The position numbers and the translations under genes were made by a program. A model generated the notes under the pieces. That model did not search any database. It was given only the letters and a program-made list of their open reading frames with translations, and had not been told where the DNA came from. From Lineus longissimus (lineage: Eukaryota > Nemertea > Pilidiophora > Heteronemertea > Lineidae): a DNA stretch of 64,000 nucleotides. The stretch spans positions 17,050,501 to 17,114,500 of the forward strand of contig NC_088311.1 of the NCBI RefSeq assembly GCF_910592395.1, given 5' to 3'. This document shows positions 11,811 through 22,808 of this stretch, piece by piece (within the stretch, counting starts at the first letter, position 1; the number at the start of each line of letters is the position of its first letter).

Positions 11811-11839
11811 TTCGCGCGTTTATCTCTTCTGGCGGCCAT
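8546..11839 (-). CDS. LINE ORF2-like protein: partial AP endonuclease + reverse transcriptase
   Basis: This is an uninterrupted frame of 1097 codons. The first roughly 140 residues are the C-terminal part of an EEP/APE endonuclease, with LAGDLNED and SRIDHICI (the GDxN and S-D-H motifs); the N-terminal half is missing. The reverse transcriptase follows: LDNYRGITI, GFSAGRSPSMASLL, motif A SLDARKAFDVV, motif B GVKQGAVMSP, and motif C GCADDLLLL, where C replaces the usual Y or F before ADD. The C-terminal region carries a Cys-His cluster, CPLCRSEEEDAPHFLVTCP. The protein would copy LINE RNA into DNA at a nicked site. The first codons, up to about KRAKEA, are read from the host repeat R1, so the start codon is borrowed. 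A CR1/L2/Jockey-type clade is likely, but I cannot assign it exactly. Confidence 0.92.
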   Translation of the reverse strand: MAARRDKRAKEAWLNPFMKKTKDDGNERILLTLCDLPSRPLCIINCYLSSGTSAVASQTFMEDTDILYELVLKYRGEYEVVLAGDLNEDHFNRKGLKERRFLELIHDLKLTDIGAESTASSYINPHLRHRSRIDHICIGERASSSSGWSTPSLIMDQAATNSSKHLPLKSDTQIPCLNPPKKSQKEPVAKKLFRFDEADPDEFEKILSNELQSSPIHDMDPHDAILTLQNALNTATIAAVPYRSIKSRHSGGHPKNWSDELAEAVRESKNRLFSWKQLGKPTGDHPAWIGKKAATKKVRQIQRREDASDRKQLLGEISSALTTDQALFHRIIAKQRKEKTATTAISIEGEIITDDNAIRSEWANYYEKLATPKVEEPDMDRLLFNMRKVAGSIDDGTEIDITMIKKAIDGMSKKKAADREGFRAEHLKLLSCSQLAMEKLTAIFNSIMKAKKAPKIMKTAYKIPIPKKGKDSLLLDNYRGITITSIFGKLLELICLMCTEKDLTDGQSGLQYGFSAGRSPSMASLLVTEAIAETKEKKQDLLICSLDARKAFDVVSHSRLKLKMFGTPMKKSLWCLIDDLYDSSTEVVRWCGEDSREYAIRQGVKQGAVMSPTLYKLYANDLASSLTKAGLGLHIGPTYIGSPGCADDLLLLTSSPMELQAMMSVSNDHSNTNLYELHPVKSVVCPHHQSQASSSKAQEWHLGGKPATIAGDFVHLGLNWQKGKTSPDISPRITLARRTAYALMGVGFHSYNGLDPSASMKIYDTFVIPRLLHGLEATILSAAQVSQLDLFHRKELRLIQSLPESTAKSAIYLLLGTIPIEATIHARQLSLFGAITRLDRNNPLWQVAQRQLSLKSDTSKSWFNKICKTAEKYGINIHQALQHPWKKCHWKDNTIMLIKDSWTNALVSEAQARKTLQWIILDQVWIGRPHPLWQACKGKQYLVTEATTGARLLVGRFGLRQDRVRFNKQEVDPQCPLCRSEEEDAPHFLVTCPSLEKDRGNLISTLCSLYQGDGLPPPQTKTELCYAILNGWGYRMDVLTYYTIHTLNGNTKNINTSSIRNTPIISLKSNTDRANSLCNLICHRLYIARDCKYNDLL

Positions 11840-11968
11840 TTTAAGTCAAATTTAAGCCATTTGAAACGAATCCATGGACTTGAGAAACATTGTTTACATT
11901 GGATACGTCGTATGCACGTTAACCATAGTAGCGCTTCGCAGAAAAGCCTTCGGCTTTTCTGCTGCGCG

Positions 11969-12158
11969 GACCTGGTTTGGGTGACACTGACTGACAGAGT
12001 TGCACTTGCAGCCTGATGCGGATGGCCAGTGAATTCTGAAGTCAACGTATACGTATAGGCCGGACATCCTAAACAGCGTCCACCAGCGTCCACCAGCGTC
12101 CACCAGCGTCCACCAGGTTTCAAAGTTATCAAAATTATATTTTCTTGACATAAATCAA
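11969..12158. repeat. Spacer with a 10-bp microsatellite
   Basis: Four copies of CGTCCACCAG occur at about 12078-12117 between two R1 repeats. No gene is seen. Confidence 0.6.
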
Positions 12159-13382
12159 TAATATTATCAGTGCAGTGCCCTAGTAAGCGCGCAGCGCCTT
12201 TAGGTTGGGGGGAAACCCCCCAAACCCCCTGGTTGGGACCCTGCTATAGTTCCTTCCGCCAATTTTTTGTTTTGATAGACAGTTTTCTCCGTGTATCGCA
12301 TTAGCAGTAACTCAACTCCATCGTCATAATAGCCGCAACTGTCGCCATGGAGAGCCCCCCCCCAACCCCCATCCTTCTGACATGTTTTAGCCAGAGCATT
12401 GGGGGGAAGGCCCCTCAAACCCCCTATTGGCCTCTCAATAAGTCCTTCCGAGCTGCTTACCCTGGGGCGCTCGAGTGGAACCCCCAAATCTTCATGATGG
12501 TGCAGTCCTTTGACACACGTTTAACCCAGAGCGAGGAAGAGGTACTCCTTTGATGGTACCCTAACTGCAACCCTCAACCATCATTACCCTTCCTTTTCAC
12601 TGGCATGATATTGGCAAGACTCCCAAGAGGTCGTACTGGTGGCTTCCTTGAGACAATTGCTTGTGGTCGTACCTGAGCAACCAATTCAAGGGGTCAGGGA
12701 TCTAGGGATCAGGTTTTTCCCCCACCAACATGTTGCCGAATGGTTAATGCATAAAAAATTGGTTGGAAAGGGTTTTTGCTGGCCAAGAGACTTGAAGACA
12801 CTTGACTCTTGAGGAACACCATACTGATGAACAAAGAACCTGAGGAACATAGAACCCTCTTCATACCTGGGAGCATAAAAAGCCTGCTAGCGAATATTGA
12901 TTATTCTTTAGAAAAAAACAGAAGATCTGCAAAACCAATGGTACCCCATAAAAACACATTCCTCCTTGAGGTGTCTTCGGATCCCACCACGGCCCGTGTG
13001 TAATTCGTTCAAAAGGTTTATTGAAATCTCAAAATAACATTTTTTTTCTCGAAACGCCTGCCCGTCTTTTGCTTCATTAATTCGGGATTATATCCATTTT
13101 AAGCATCTTTTGGATATTATTACTAAAGTTTCAAAAATCAAAACACATATGTCGGGGGGTAAACCCCCTGAAATTGAAGTGTGATTAAATAACAGTGTGC
13201 ATATTCATGTGGTTCTCTCTCGGAGCTCAGAATAGTCGAGTTGCTTCATTCGCGCGTTTATCTCTTCTGGCGGCCATTTTAAGTCAAATTTAAGCAATTT
13301 GAAACGAATCCATGGACTTGAGAAACATTGTTTACATTGGATCATACGTCGTATGCACGTTAACCATAGTAGCACGCGCTTA
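12159..13382. mobile_element. Repeat family R1, copy 2
   Basis: This is a near-identical, directly oriented copy of 6841-8202. It differs by small indels and by loss of the terminal hairpin (the end reads 'agtagcacgcgctta'). It has no coding potential beyond short shared frames. Confidence 0.72.
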
Positions 13383-16300
13383 AAATAGGTTATTTAAAAC
13401 ATATTTTGCACGTTTTATTGCAATATATTGAAAAATAAGTGAATTATCTGTGCTAGAAGGCTGTAGGAAAAACCCGGAGGAAAGGCTGGCGGTATGTTTC
13501 TTCTGGATTAGGCCTACCGAAAAGTATGTCTGTGAATAATTTAACAATCTGCAATGAAAAAGGTGAATTCACTGATGACGGCTCATCCAAGGCAACCAAT
13601 TTGGCCCCAGGCTTTGGCCAGGCTTATTTGCCTTCTCTTCCCAACAGCGATGGATATGAAAACTCCCTGCACTCCTTCGTGTACGTGGTGAAGTCTTTTC
13701 AATGTATTTCACTATTTTTAAACAAAGATTAGATTGCTTATGTAAACTCATTCTTATCATGTACATGTACATGTATTTTGCAATTAACGTAGCGAGAAGT
13801 CACCACTATAACAGATAAAACTTACATCAATACGCCTGCATATTTCACTGGAAGAGTAACCTGGCCCACTAGCACTGGCTCCACCATGTCCACTTGCACT
13901 GGAACGACTACAATAATCGTTCGTGCCAACCAACAAAAAAATGTCCGAAAACGAAGACCATCTTATCCGTCGACATTTTTCTAACAAGCCGGCAGTTTCA
14001 TAACCCTAGTAGGCAAAAGTTATATGGCTCTTGAACGAACTCCCCAACGCCTCATTATCCACGTACTTCAAAATTGATGCGGAAAAAATTGCAGTACGCT
14101 TCTCATTCTCCGACACTCCCGCCATTTTGGCTTTTTTCTTCCATAACCTCGGCGGACTAATTCCACATCGCCCGCGGAATGCCGAAGACATTAGAAACCT
14201 GCACACCAAACGTCGTCGGCTAACTGTACACCTTACGACTTTGCCTCCAGACGTAATATTATAGTAGGAGGAGTACACAGCTTCACACCACAAGTTTGTT
14301 GTGGCAATCTACATCATGTCTTTAGTGGCCGCATCAGGGACACCATGCTAAGTCACATAAAGTGTGTCGTGGAGGTGTGTCCGCCAGACTACCGCGTGAT
14401 TGGTTGACCTAGTTGATATCTGTGTCAATTCGTTGTTTTTGCGACGACCAATAATGACGAATCATCAGCAAGAGTATTGACTTGTCGTAGTGGCCGGTAA
14501 GGGCGATGGGACTAGGCCTTATCACTAAGTCCGTAGTGTAACTAGTTGTAACAACCCTTCTTGGTTTATGCCCATTTTGCAGTATTTATACCCTTAAAGA
14601 AGCAAATGCTTTCAACACATATAATCTGTGCCTCTTAATGATTCAGCGATATCTAGAAATCATCACTTGCGTGTTTCCAGGGAATGTGAAGATTTTTTTC
14701 ATATTTTTGCATTTTTCTCCAAATATAGGGTTTAACATGTGCCTTAGCCTGATTATACTTCTAAGCTCTTCAATTAGTACTCGCATTTTAGTCTGGTGGT
14801 CCGCCATCTTGGATTCAGTAAGTGAACCAATTGGTCCAGTCCCTGTACACATTGACAACATTATAGCAATCATTTCTCACAGTGAGCCATTATCGCCGAA
14901 GGGCTTGTTTGCATTTGCACCCATCGCTCGTGAACGTGTACGTGAAAGTTGATCGGCATATGGTAGGCGCATTGGTGGGGAATTAACGATGTCCGAATTC
15001 GGACCCAAGGAAAAATTGCACATACTGGTACCAGGAAAATGGCTGTGTTTAATATGACATGGGAAGACGTGCTGCAACTGACCGTTGTACTTGAGGGCGA
15101 CGGCTTACTTTTGGTAGCAGCTGAGAACACAGAGTCTAGATCAATCCACAACTCGGAAACCCCGTCGTTTGAGCTGGCAAACCAAACCGACGGAGTAACC
15201 AAAGCAATGTTTCCGTTTTCGAAGGAGGAAATCATTAGACGACACTGTTCTTAGACAAACATGAAGTTGGCTGTTAAACACGAGAGAGATCTACATGTAC
15301 CAGTAAAGAGGGGCAACGCCATCGGTAGAGAGCAATGCAGATTGTGTAGTCTTCTTGCCGTTTTCACACCAAAAGAGTATCATGGAGTATCATTACTTCA
15401 TGACCACTGACAAACCTTTCATTGGGACAGGGACATTGCGAGGATTTGAAAAAGTCGCAACGGCTTCTGACCAAGAATTTTCTTTTTCATGGAGCGTATA
15501 ATACGCCATGTCATAGAAATGTGTTCCGAATTTCAATAAGCTATAACACTTGCAGTACAATTCCTATCCAAGGTACATTCTTATTTATACCATGATGCTT
15601 AGGTTTTATCATTAGAGAGATTCGGCTATCCCGTTTCCGGGATCGGGATAAGGATAGGTATCAGGTCGCGGATAGGATCTAACCTGCAAGCCGCTATTTC
15701 ATGTAAATGGCCAGCTTGAGAAAGAGAGACAAAAAAACAACCGTCTCCACCTCTCACAGGACTTCAATAAACAATAAAACACTACTTTATATCGCTGGTT
15801 CATACCAATGATGTGGAGCCTAGGCCTATGTCGTGTTGTACCACGCGATATACATAAAGGCAAGTCGATTTGTTGGCGAACTTCATACTGTATAAGTTGC
15901 ATTAGTGGCCTCGATATTTATCTATGGTCACTGTCAATATCATGATCAGCGACTGACTTTGATGTGTTCAACTTCTGGCAAATGTCATGGTATGCCGGTC
16001 AAGTCATTCAGGTATATAGTACCATAACCCAGCCTCGAATGAAATTGATGACGAGACCTATTCATCCCGTGTGGCTTGAGTGGAATTAAGCCTGTCCATG
16101 TAACAAATGATAATCTAGGCTTTTGTGATTTCGCGCCTTGGTTTTACTAAAGAGGGCTTATACTATTATTTCTAATTGAATCGTGTAAGGCAAAGTTACC
16201 TCTTTCAGTTTGCCTGTCAGTGGTTCTAACCATATGAAAAGTAGAACAGTTAGACACTTCAGATATTATACACCTATTGATAATTAGATGTCTGCCTTTA

Positions 16301-17702
16301 TCAATCCGACCATTTATCTTTGGTGACATGTGACCACTCGACTGTGTTTTGAAATATGTGTACCACTAAGAATAATGTCAAACTAAACACATTTTTTAAT
16401 TTTTTAAGATGAAAATGATATTCTAGTATATTCTTCTCATACTCGTGCTTCTTCGTCACAACCGCAGATTTTTGGATTTACAACTTAATAAAAAAACAAA
16501 ATTCGCTATTACAGAAAAAAGACGGCCAGTAAAAGGTATGATTAGTTAATCATTCGCATGACTTCCAAGAATCTTCAAAATAAAAAATTCACGAAGTCGT
16601 TTACTGCAGAATTCGCTTCTATCCGATATAATGGGTTTAAAAAAAGTGGATCAGGCCTTTACAAAACCTAGTACAAAACGTCATCTTTGGGCAGTCCGCA
16701 ATATTTATCAAGTATTTTCTTTAAGGGCTGTCACTTAGATGTGTTACACGCAACGTACTGTATCATTAATTTGCTTGACATAAGTATTTCCGTTAATGAA
16801 TAGTATCGATAGGAAGTTGAGCTATCAATACCATTCCTGAGTGTCGAGCTCAACAGGAAAACAACACTTTTCAATCTCCGTGATCTGACTCACTCGACAA
16901 CACTCCACGGCCATTCGGGCGGATAGCCGCACTTGAATTGGGACGGCCCTGTGTCTGGCCAATTGCTTGCATACATCAAATGAAGCGACCAAGGGCCATT
17001 GTGCTCACCGTATAGATATTTGGTGGTTAGGAATTCATCCTGGTTAAGAAACATGCTACATGTACAGTATATCGGTCAAACCAAAGTCGGTACGACATGT
17101 GATGTATTGTTGCTTGGAGTACCTTCCATAAAAATATCGTCGAAAACAAGCCACTAACAAGCGAGATATTGCACTTTCTACATTTTTTAGTTTTGGCCTC
17201 CAGGTGGCCAAGTCGAGAATCAGTTCGGATCGTGTCATGTGTACCAAATTTCAAGTTCATAGCTTCTAGTTCATAGGTGTAAGTTGATGGACAGTGTATT
17301 GGGAATGATCTGATCACTTGTGACCTAACCACTGGTACTTCTATCAGTGGCTACGGTGTGATCAATCAGTTTCCCTGTCTTTTAGCCTAAGCCTATTGAC
17401 AACGAATCTTCAATAAATGAAATCGCATCGATGATAAAGAGAAATCTTTAAGCGTCTGCCATCCAGAACTCTTACTATGAAATTGATGCAAGGGCAAAAT
17501 GCATATTTATTTAACAAATTGGTGTCGTCCGCCCATTGTCCATCCTGATTGAACAATGTTGAATCGTATACAACGAAACTGCGCATAACATCTGGGGCTC
17601 GGCTTGCATATCCAGAAATGATCTTAGATCAATGAGTCTAGAGTAATATATACTTGGTCCAAGATCTCGGTTATAATCGATACTCTATAGATAAAACCCT
17701 AC
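13383..17702. other. Intron-like stretch with unassigned short ORFs
   Basis: The stretch lies between the signal-peptide exon (17703-17781) and the EGF exon (5826-5957), so it is probably intron of RPTP gene 2. Frames of 60-120 codons occur on both strands (13526-13732 plus, 14006-14293 minus, 14870-15235 minus), none with a motif I recognise. A possible donor site follows one minus frame near 13830. From about 16985 to 17300 it holds a diverged copy of the repeat family also seen at 19370-20410 and 49430-50360. Confidence 0.45.
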
Positions 17703-17781
17703 CGTTTGCTGTGCTTGCTCCTGTGAATATCCCCAGCAGAAGAATTAGCGGGAAAATCATGCTGACGGCGTGTCCTTTCAT
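17703..17781 (-). CDS. Signal-peptide first coding exon, RPTP gene 2
   Basis: This exon starts at ATG (17781-17779) and encodes MKGHAVSMIFPLILLLGIFT followed by GASTAN. It has a hydrophobic core of about 12 residues and a small-residue cleavage region, i.e. a typical secretory signal. The exon ends after one base of the next codon at a GTAGGG donor, so it is phase 1. That fits the phase 1 starts of the EGF exon (5826-5957) and of the FTP-N exon (2106-2300), giving STANG at the junction. A TATA-like element lies about 130 bp upstream. I infer that this begins a second RPTP-like or secreted FTP/EGF gene; the join itself is unproven. Confidence 0.7.
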
Positions 17782-17909
17782 GACGATATAATCAGTAACC
17801 TGCTTTCAAGGTCTGCTATTCTGTCAACTGAAAGACACTTCCTGGATCGTACACGTAAAATACATATTTATTGTATATTCGACTCTTCATTGACCATTGC
17901 GGCGCTCGC

Positions 17910-17916
17910 TATATAA
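17910..17916 (-). promoter_or_regulatory. Candidate TATA box for the signal-peptide exon
   Basis: TTATATA is read on the minus strand about 130 bp upstream of the ATG at 17781, inside a locally GC-richer patch (GCGAGCGCCGC follows). Spacing would put transcription start near 17880. Confidence 0.35.
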
Positions 17917-18230
17917 GTGCTGACAAATAAAATAATTAAAGTAGGTTACTCTTGCCTAACCTGCCTAACGGGGTATTGAAGACAGCAAATTAAGTGGTTA
18001 TCGCAAATAAACTACTTCCTTGTCGCCAACACAGCATCTCATTAGCGGATATTTTCATGCAAGCGTATTGAGGACTAAGCAATTCAAAAAGATCTAGGGC
18101 CTACATGATCGTGTAACATGATGATCACAATAGGTCGCCTATTTTTTTCAATATTTGTTTTAGTTTCAACCTTTATCGTCCCATTCTGCTTAAAAACATT
18201 GACTTTGATCGATTAGAATGGAGTTACTGC

Positions 18231-18672
18231 AGAACAGAAAATTTACGCGACATAAAATTTTTTTTTGGACATATTCGCGGAAGAACATTTTCGCGAATCA
18301 AGAATTTTTTCATCTAATAAATTAAAAATTGTATAGTACACGTATACTCAAATCCACTGTCAACATGTTCGAATGTATGGAGTAATTAAGCCTATAGCAC
18401 TCAATGATAAGCATCGGCAAAAGGCAATTAGGCAAAAGTCATTGAAGAGAAGTGGAATTTGTGTTTGTTTTGTGTAATCATGATACGTGCTATTTGCACA
18501 GTGTATACGCTGTTACTAATTAATTACTAAGCTGAGATCGTAGGGCCTGGCTGGATGCAATACCAATGCCAGCAAGAGATCTTCGCGGCTGAATACATTG
18601 TATATTCGTGAGCACTAACTACTGGCGGGGTTCGCAAAAATATCCTGCACGCGAAAATTTTCTGTTCTATAG
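18231..18672. mobile_element. Inverted-repeat-bounded element (possible MITE)
   Basis: AGAACAGAAAATTT near 18231 recurs inverted at 18657-18672, with CGCG next to it on both sides. No coding capacity and no clear target duplication. Confidence 0.4.
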
Positions 18673-18906
18673 AAATTAGTTTTTAATTAAAGAGGTCATA
18701 ACTTGAGATTTTAACAATCCTGCAGACTTTAGGATGCGACATTTTTTATAAGAAGTGATACGTTTTGGAATCGATTTGATTGGTACATCAGACCAAATCA
18801 ATGACCAAGGTCGCATCGAGCAGTGATTAGCGCTATGTAAATAATAGCGGACATGTATTGCAATGTTGGGTTTGACTCGCACATGAAAGTTTTCGATGAT
18901 TGTACA

Positions 18907-20296
18907 GTCCTACCAGAAAGTAAATTTCCACCGATTTAAAAAAAAATCCACACAGATAAAATAAGATATTTGAATGCGGTTTTCAGCTGAGTATATGGTA
19001 TATTTAGTTGGTCAAATATCTGATGTATTTGGATGCACCTCATTCCATCCTTTCATTATGTAACAAACATTTCAAAAAAGGTCCAAAAATCACTTTTTTT
19101 ATTTTTTGTGCCTTTTCAAAAATTTAAATGAGCCCATCACGAACTGTGCTTTATGCCCATCATTTTTTGGCACTTGCAATTCCATAGAGTGTGTTCAATA
19201 GTCATGACAAATACACATTTTTACTTACGGTTTTTATGTTATTGAAAAAAAATCTCTTCCATAACCTTTGATAATCCCTCATGTATGAGCTGAGTTGGCC
19301 ATAAAGACCCTGACTGACTGCATTGCTGACGATGAGGGGTGTTCTCAAAGGTCACCAGCTGTCTAAAAATGAAATGGCCAGGGCCATTGTGCTCACCTCT
19401 TGTGAAGGGAAGATGGATGAAGCATTAGCATGGTTGGGGTACATTCGTACCAAGTTAGGGATCTGTAGCTAAAGCAGTGACAAAACGTGCCGTCATTGTA
19501 AAATGGCGGTGCCATAGAAAAACTTTGACCTCTGTGACCTTGAGAAGTAGGTCAAATCAAAAACCCACATTTATGAAATGTATCCTTGCTAGGAGCACCT
19601 ACCATAAAAATATTATGAAAATCAGACCACTATTAAACGAGCAATCAAACATTTTAACTTTGGACATTAAATTTGGCCCCCGGTTGGCCAAACTAAGAAT
19701 TTTTCAAGATGCCCGCCTGGCACCCATATTGGCTATCACATTTGATAAAAAATCAAGGATTTAGTAGAGAGTACATAGATATACATCCAGATCAAATTTG
19801 GTTGCAATCCGATCATTAGTTTCGGAGTAATAGTACTGTGTTTATTTTTCAAGATGGCTGCCTGGCGGCCATATTTGATGTCCGAACGGCCGAAATTTTA
19901 GGGGTGGAATAGAGAATCCCCAGATACATGTCCACACTGGTTTAAAACCTTCTAGCTAAAATAGATAGGAAACATGCTACTGTTCAGTGAATCAGCAAAC
20001 TTTGACCTGTGTGACCTTGAAAAGGAGGTCAAATCAAAAACCCGGAGGATATATGATGCACCTTTGCTAGAAGTACCTACCATATTTTTTTCAAAATTTC
20101 CCGACTACTATTAAGGGAGATATTGCATATTTTCACTTTTAACGTTTGGCCCCCTGGTGGCCAAACCATGAAACGAATCAGACCGAAACTTGGTCTCCAA
20201 GATGTCATGACATAAGGGTACATGTGTACTAAGTTTCAACTCAATAGCTCTAACAGTTACGAAACGTGCCCTGCTAACGGACGACGGACGACGACG

Positions 20297-20358
<62 letters not shown>

Positions 20359-20665
20359 ACGACGGACGCCACGGTATGGGATAAGCTCACCTCTGCTAAG
20401 AGGTGAGCTAAAAACCAATCACCTGTAGCGAGCTAAAACTAATCTTCGAAATAAAAGAACGAAAATAAAATAAAATAAAAAAGTTACTTTTTGGACATTT
20501 TTTAAATTGCTTGTTACATAATGAAGAGACAGGATAAGCTGAGCCCAAATACAATAGATACATGACCAAATAGACATACCATTCTCTGTTGGAAACCGCA
20601 TTCAATTATCTTACTCTATCTCTGTGATATTAAAAAACCTGTGGACATTTACTTTCTGGTAGGAC
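18907..20665. mobile_element. 1.76-kb inverted-repeat element carrying a GAC microsatellite
   Basis: GTCCTACCAGAAAGTAAAT at the left end recurs inverted at the right end, followed on both sides by TTCCAC or GTCCAC. The interior contains the dispersed repeat marked by 'gaccttga...aggtcaaatcaaaaaccc' blocks, a (GAC)n run and a closing 'ataagctcacc...gtgagctaaaa' word. No transposase is encoded, so it would be non-autonomous. The family is also present without these ends at 49430-50360. Confidence 0.5.
20279..20368. repeat. (GAC)n microsatellite
   Basis: Trinucleotide GAC/ACG repeats are interrupted by GGACGACGG blocks. The poly-aspartate open frame across it is an artefact of the repeat. Confidence 0.95.
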
Positions 20666-21680
20666 AGACATATGGAGAAATAACTACACATACATGTATA
20701 TCGAAGTGTAGGTTATTTTATTTTAGGAGACTTATGTTGGTCTATTCACCACTCTGCCACCGAAGCGACCTGGTCACAATCTCGATGCGTTGACTGATTT
20801 TTCAATATGGCGATGACTAATGGTATTAGAGAGACTATGTCCCCTATCTCATTCCCGTGGCGCCCCTCTAAATGTTAGGTTGCATCTGTATATACAAAGT
20901 AGCTTTATTGATACGGAACTCACGTATATCGGGTGAGGAAGAAAAAACCCGAAGTTAAATGTCTCTAAGACGCATTATCCAGGGAACGGACAGAGCGGAC
21001 AGATTTTCGAATGAAGGGATCAAAATGGGTCAGGAAAATATACCTCTGCATCGTAAGGGAGCCAAAGCAGTTCTGCACCGCTTCTTTACTACAATCTGCC
21101 GGCGTTGTGCGAATTATCCAAGGAGGAGGCTTTAGGATTGACGCCTACCGCTGGTAAGCCGGCATGCACCCCTGCAAAGTGACCTGACGGCGCCAAATGG
21201 GAGACGCGGCTCTACAAATAATGCGGTCTTATGACGTTTACACATACGGTTTGGAGAGATTATTATCCGTAGATAATTACAATACGTGAGTGAAAAACGG
21301 TTTGACAAAACAGCATGATTATCCAAAAAAATCTTCCCACAAAGGTAGTTTTTCTTTTAAAATCATTAATGAACAAATATCTTTGCAATTTTTGTGAAAC
21401 ATTTCGTTTCTGGCATTTGTATCCATGTTTATTTCACTTTTAAATATCTTGTTTATAGCCGTTCATGAGTGCCTTTTTCATTGATGTCCAAAACAGTCAA
21501 AAGAGGCATTTCGCAATTTAACTGATTACAAAATCAGCACTGTTAAGTCATCGACTTCTGTGCGGTCGCTAAGTGTACATAGGCCCTTATAAGAGGCCTT
21601 TTGGCTAGCCGTCTGCATTTCACGCATAACAAGCTGGATATCCGCAAGGTAAATGGCGTTTAGCATGTTTGGTAAAATAG
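20666..21680. other. Non-coding stretch upstream of the Harbinger Myb ORF
   Basis: No conserved motif is seen. The left end and first Myb exon of the Harbinger element probably lie here, but I could not fix them. Confidence 0.35.
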
Positions 21681-22708
21681 CCAGCGTGGGATGAAGTCCA
21701 CCAGCATGTGAACACAGCTTTGACGGAGGTGAAGCGCGACAGCGTTGTCACTCTCCGGGCATGCATGGATAGGGTGAAAACTATCCAAGAGGCTCATAAG
21801 AAGGACGAGTTGAAATCTCTTAGAGCGTAAGTGTAACACAAATGTGGCTAAGAGCGGCCCCATACACTCTGTGTCATTAGGTCCTTGGTGATTTTTAGTT
21901 ACCAGGGAGATATCATTTTCTTGATGGAAAAATTGGTCCAAGTATATACATGTACTATGTGTTTTTCCATTGCTTTAGCACCAATTAAAACACTACTTTA
22001 TAATTTATACTCCCAGTTTCTTTCTCGGCTGAAAATGCGTCACGCTGACCTTTGATCAGGACCTGCAATGTTACTCCTCAACTTTTGTGTCACTTTTTAG
22101 GTCTGGGACAGATGAGGAATACGACGAGCGAGCCCAGCTGCTTACTGAGTTGGCCAGCCTTAGTGTGGAAAGGGCGGCCAAAAAGCATGAAGAAAAACCA
22201 GATATCAAGGAAGCCCAGGGACGACAAATACGCCAGGCTGCTATGGAGACGCTGAAAGTAAGAGACGATCCGGAAGAACACGCAGATGGTTTTGATCGTG
22301 AGTTGGACGGAGCTGATGAAAATCTCGAACAACATGGAAAGAAAGGTAAGAATAACTTTTTCTTCTTCACGAAAGTATCAAACTCGCTTTAATGGCAGCT
22401 ACTGATTGACAGTACGTACATTTTATTACATGTAACATAACCCGACTCTGCATTAAACGGCGGGTACACTATTTTTTGCAGCTGCGAATTGCACCACCAT
22501 GCCGGCAACGAAGAAGCGTCGAACTGATTCTGCAGAGTACGTGACGTATCTAAAAGGTAAACTTTCCTTTGAAAAAGAGCGTTTCGAAGTAGAAAAGAAG
22601 AAAAGAGAGGCGAGGATCCAGAGGGATCAGCAAATGATGGAAATGATGATGACGTTGGCAAAAACAAAAATTAGATACTGCTTGCACGATGTAAGATTTG
22701 ACAGATAA
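21681..22708 (+). CDS. PIF/Harbinger second ORF: Myb/SANT-like DNA-binding protein (partial)
   Basis: Three exons fit in phase: 21681-21826, 22101-22345 and 22482-22708. The first gives WDEVHQHV followed by RDSVVTLRACMDRVK and KKDELKSLRA, the end of a Myb/SANT-like domain. The splice continues as SGTDEEYDERAQLLTELASL, a signature seen in Harbinger-linked Myb proteins. The last exon has a basic coiled-coil tail (KGKLSFEKERFEVEKKKRE, then MMEMMMTLAK). In PIF/Harbinger elements this protein helps the transposase enter the nucleus and bind the ends. An in-frame TAG stands just ahead of the first exon, with GKIASV readable in another frame, so the N-terminus is either spliced or frameshifted. It converges on the transposase, as usual in this superfamily. 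Confidence 0.72.
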
Positions 22709-22808
22709 ATAATTACTCGCAGAATAAATTTGGACTTTTCGTCTGTAATTTGCACAATTCAAATATTTTCTCTACGTTTACAACGCAAAGTTCAGGCTAA
22801 ATAGTTCT

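Larger units (their letters stand above)
8203..11968. repeat. R1 internal segment duplicated in tandem and split by a LINE
   Basis: Bases 8203-8501 and 11811-11968 together repeat the final part of R1 copy 1 (about 7735-8200), including the terminal GCAGAAAAGCC hairpin. The LINE at 8502-11810 sits between the two pieces, at a point where copies 1 and 2 read continuously ('gagttgct' then 'cgcgcgtttatctc'). The order of events is therefore tandem duplication first, then LINE insertion. Confidence 0.75.

Noticed and set aside
14870-15235. Minus-strand 121-codon frame with hydrophobic stretches
   Set aside because: No recognisable family, an overlapping plus frame is equally open, and there is no splice context.
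16860-17000. Minus frame with WPD-like text and Cys residues that looked like a possible kringle or PTP exon
   Set aside because: It ends at a stop, lacks the module pattern, and part of it matches the dispersed repeat at 19370.
20222-20428. Poly-aspartate frame
   Set aside because: Microsatellite (GAC)n artefact.
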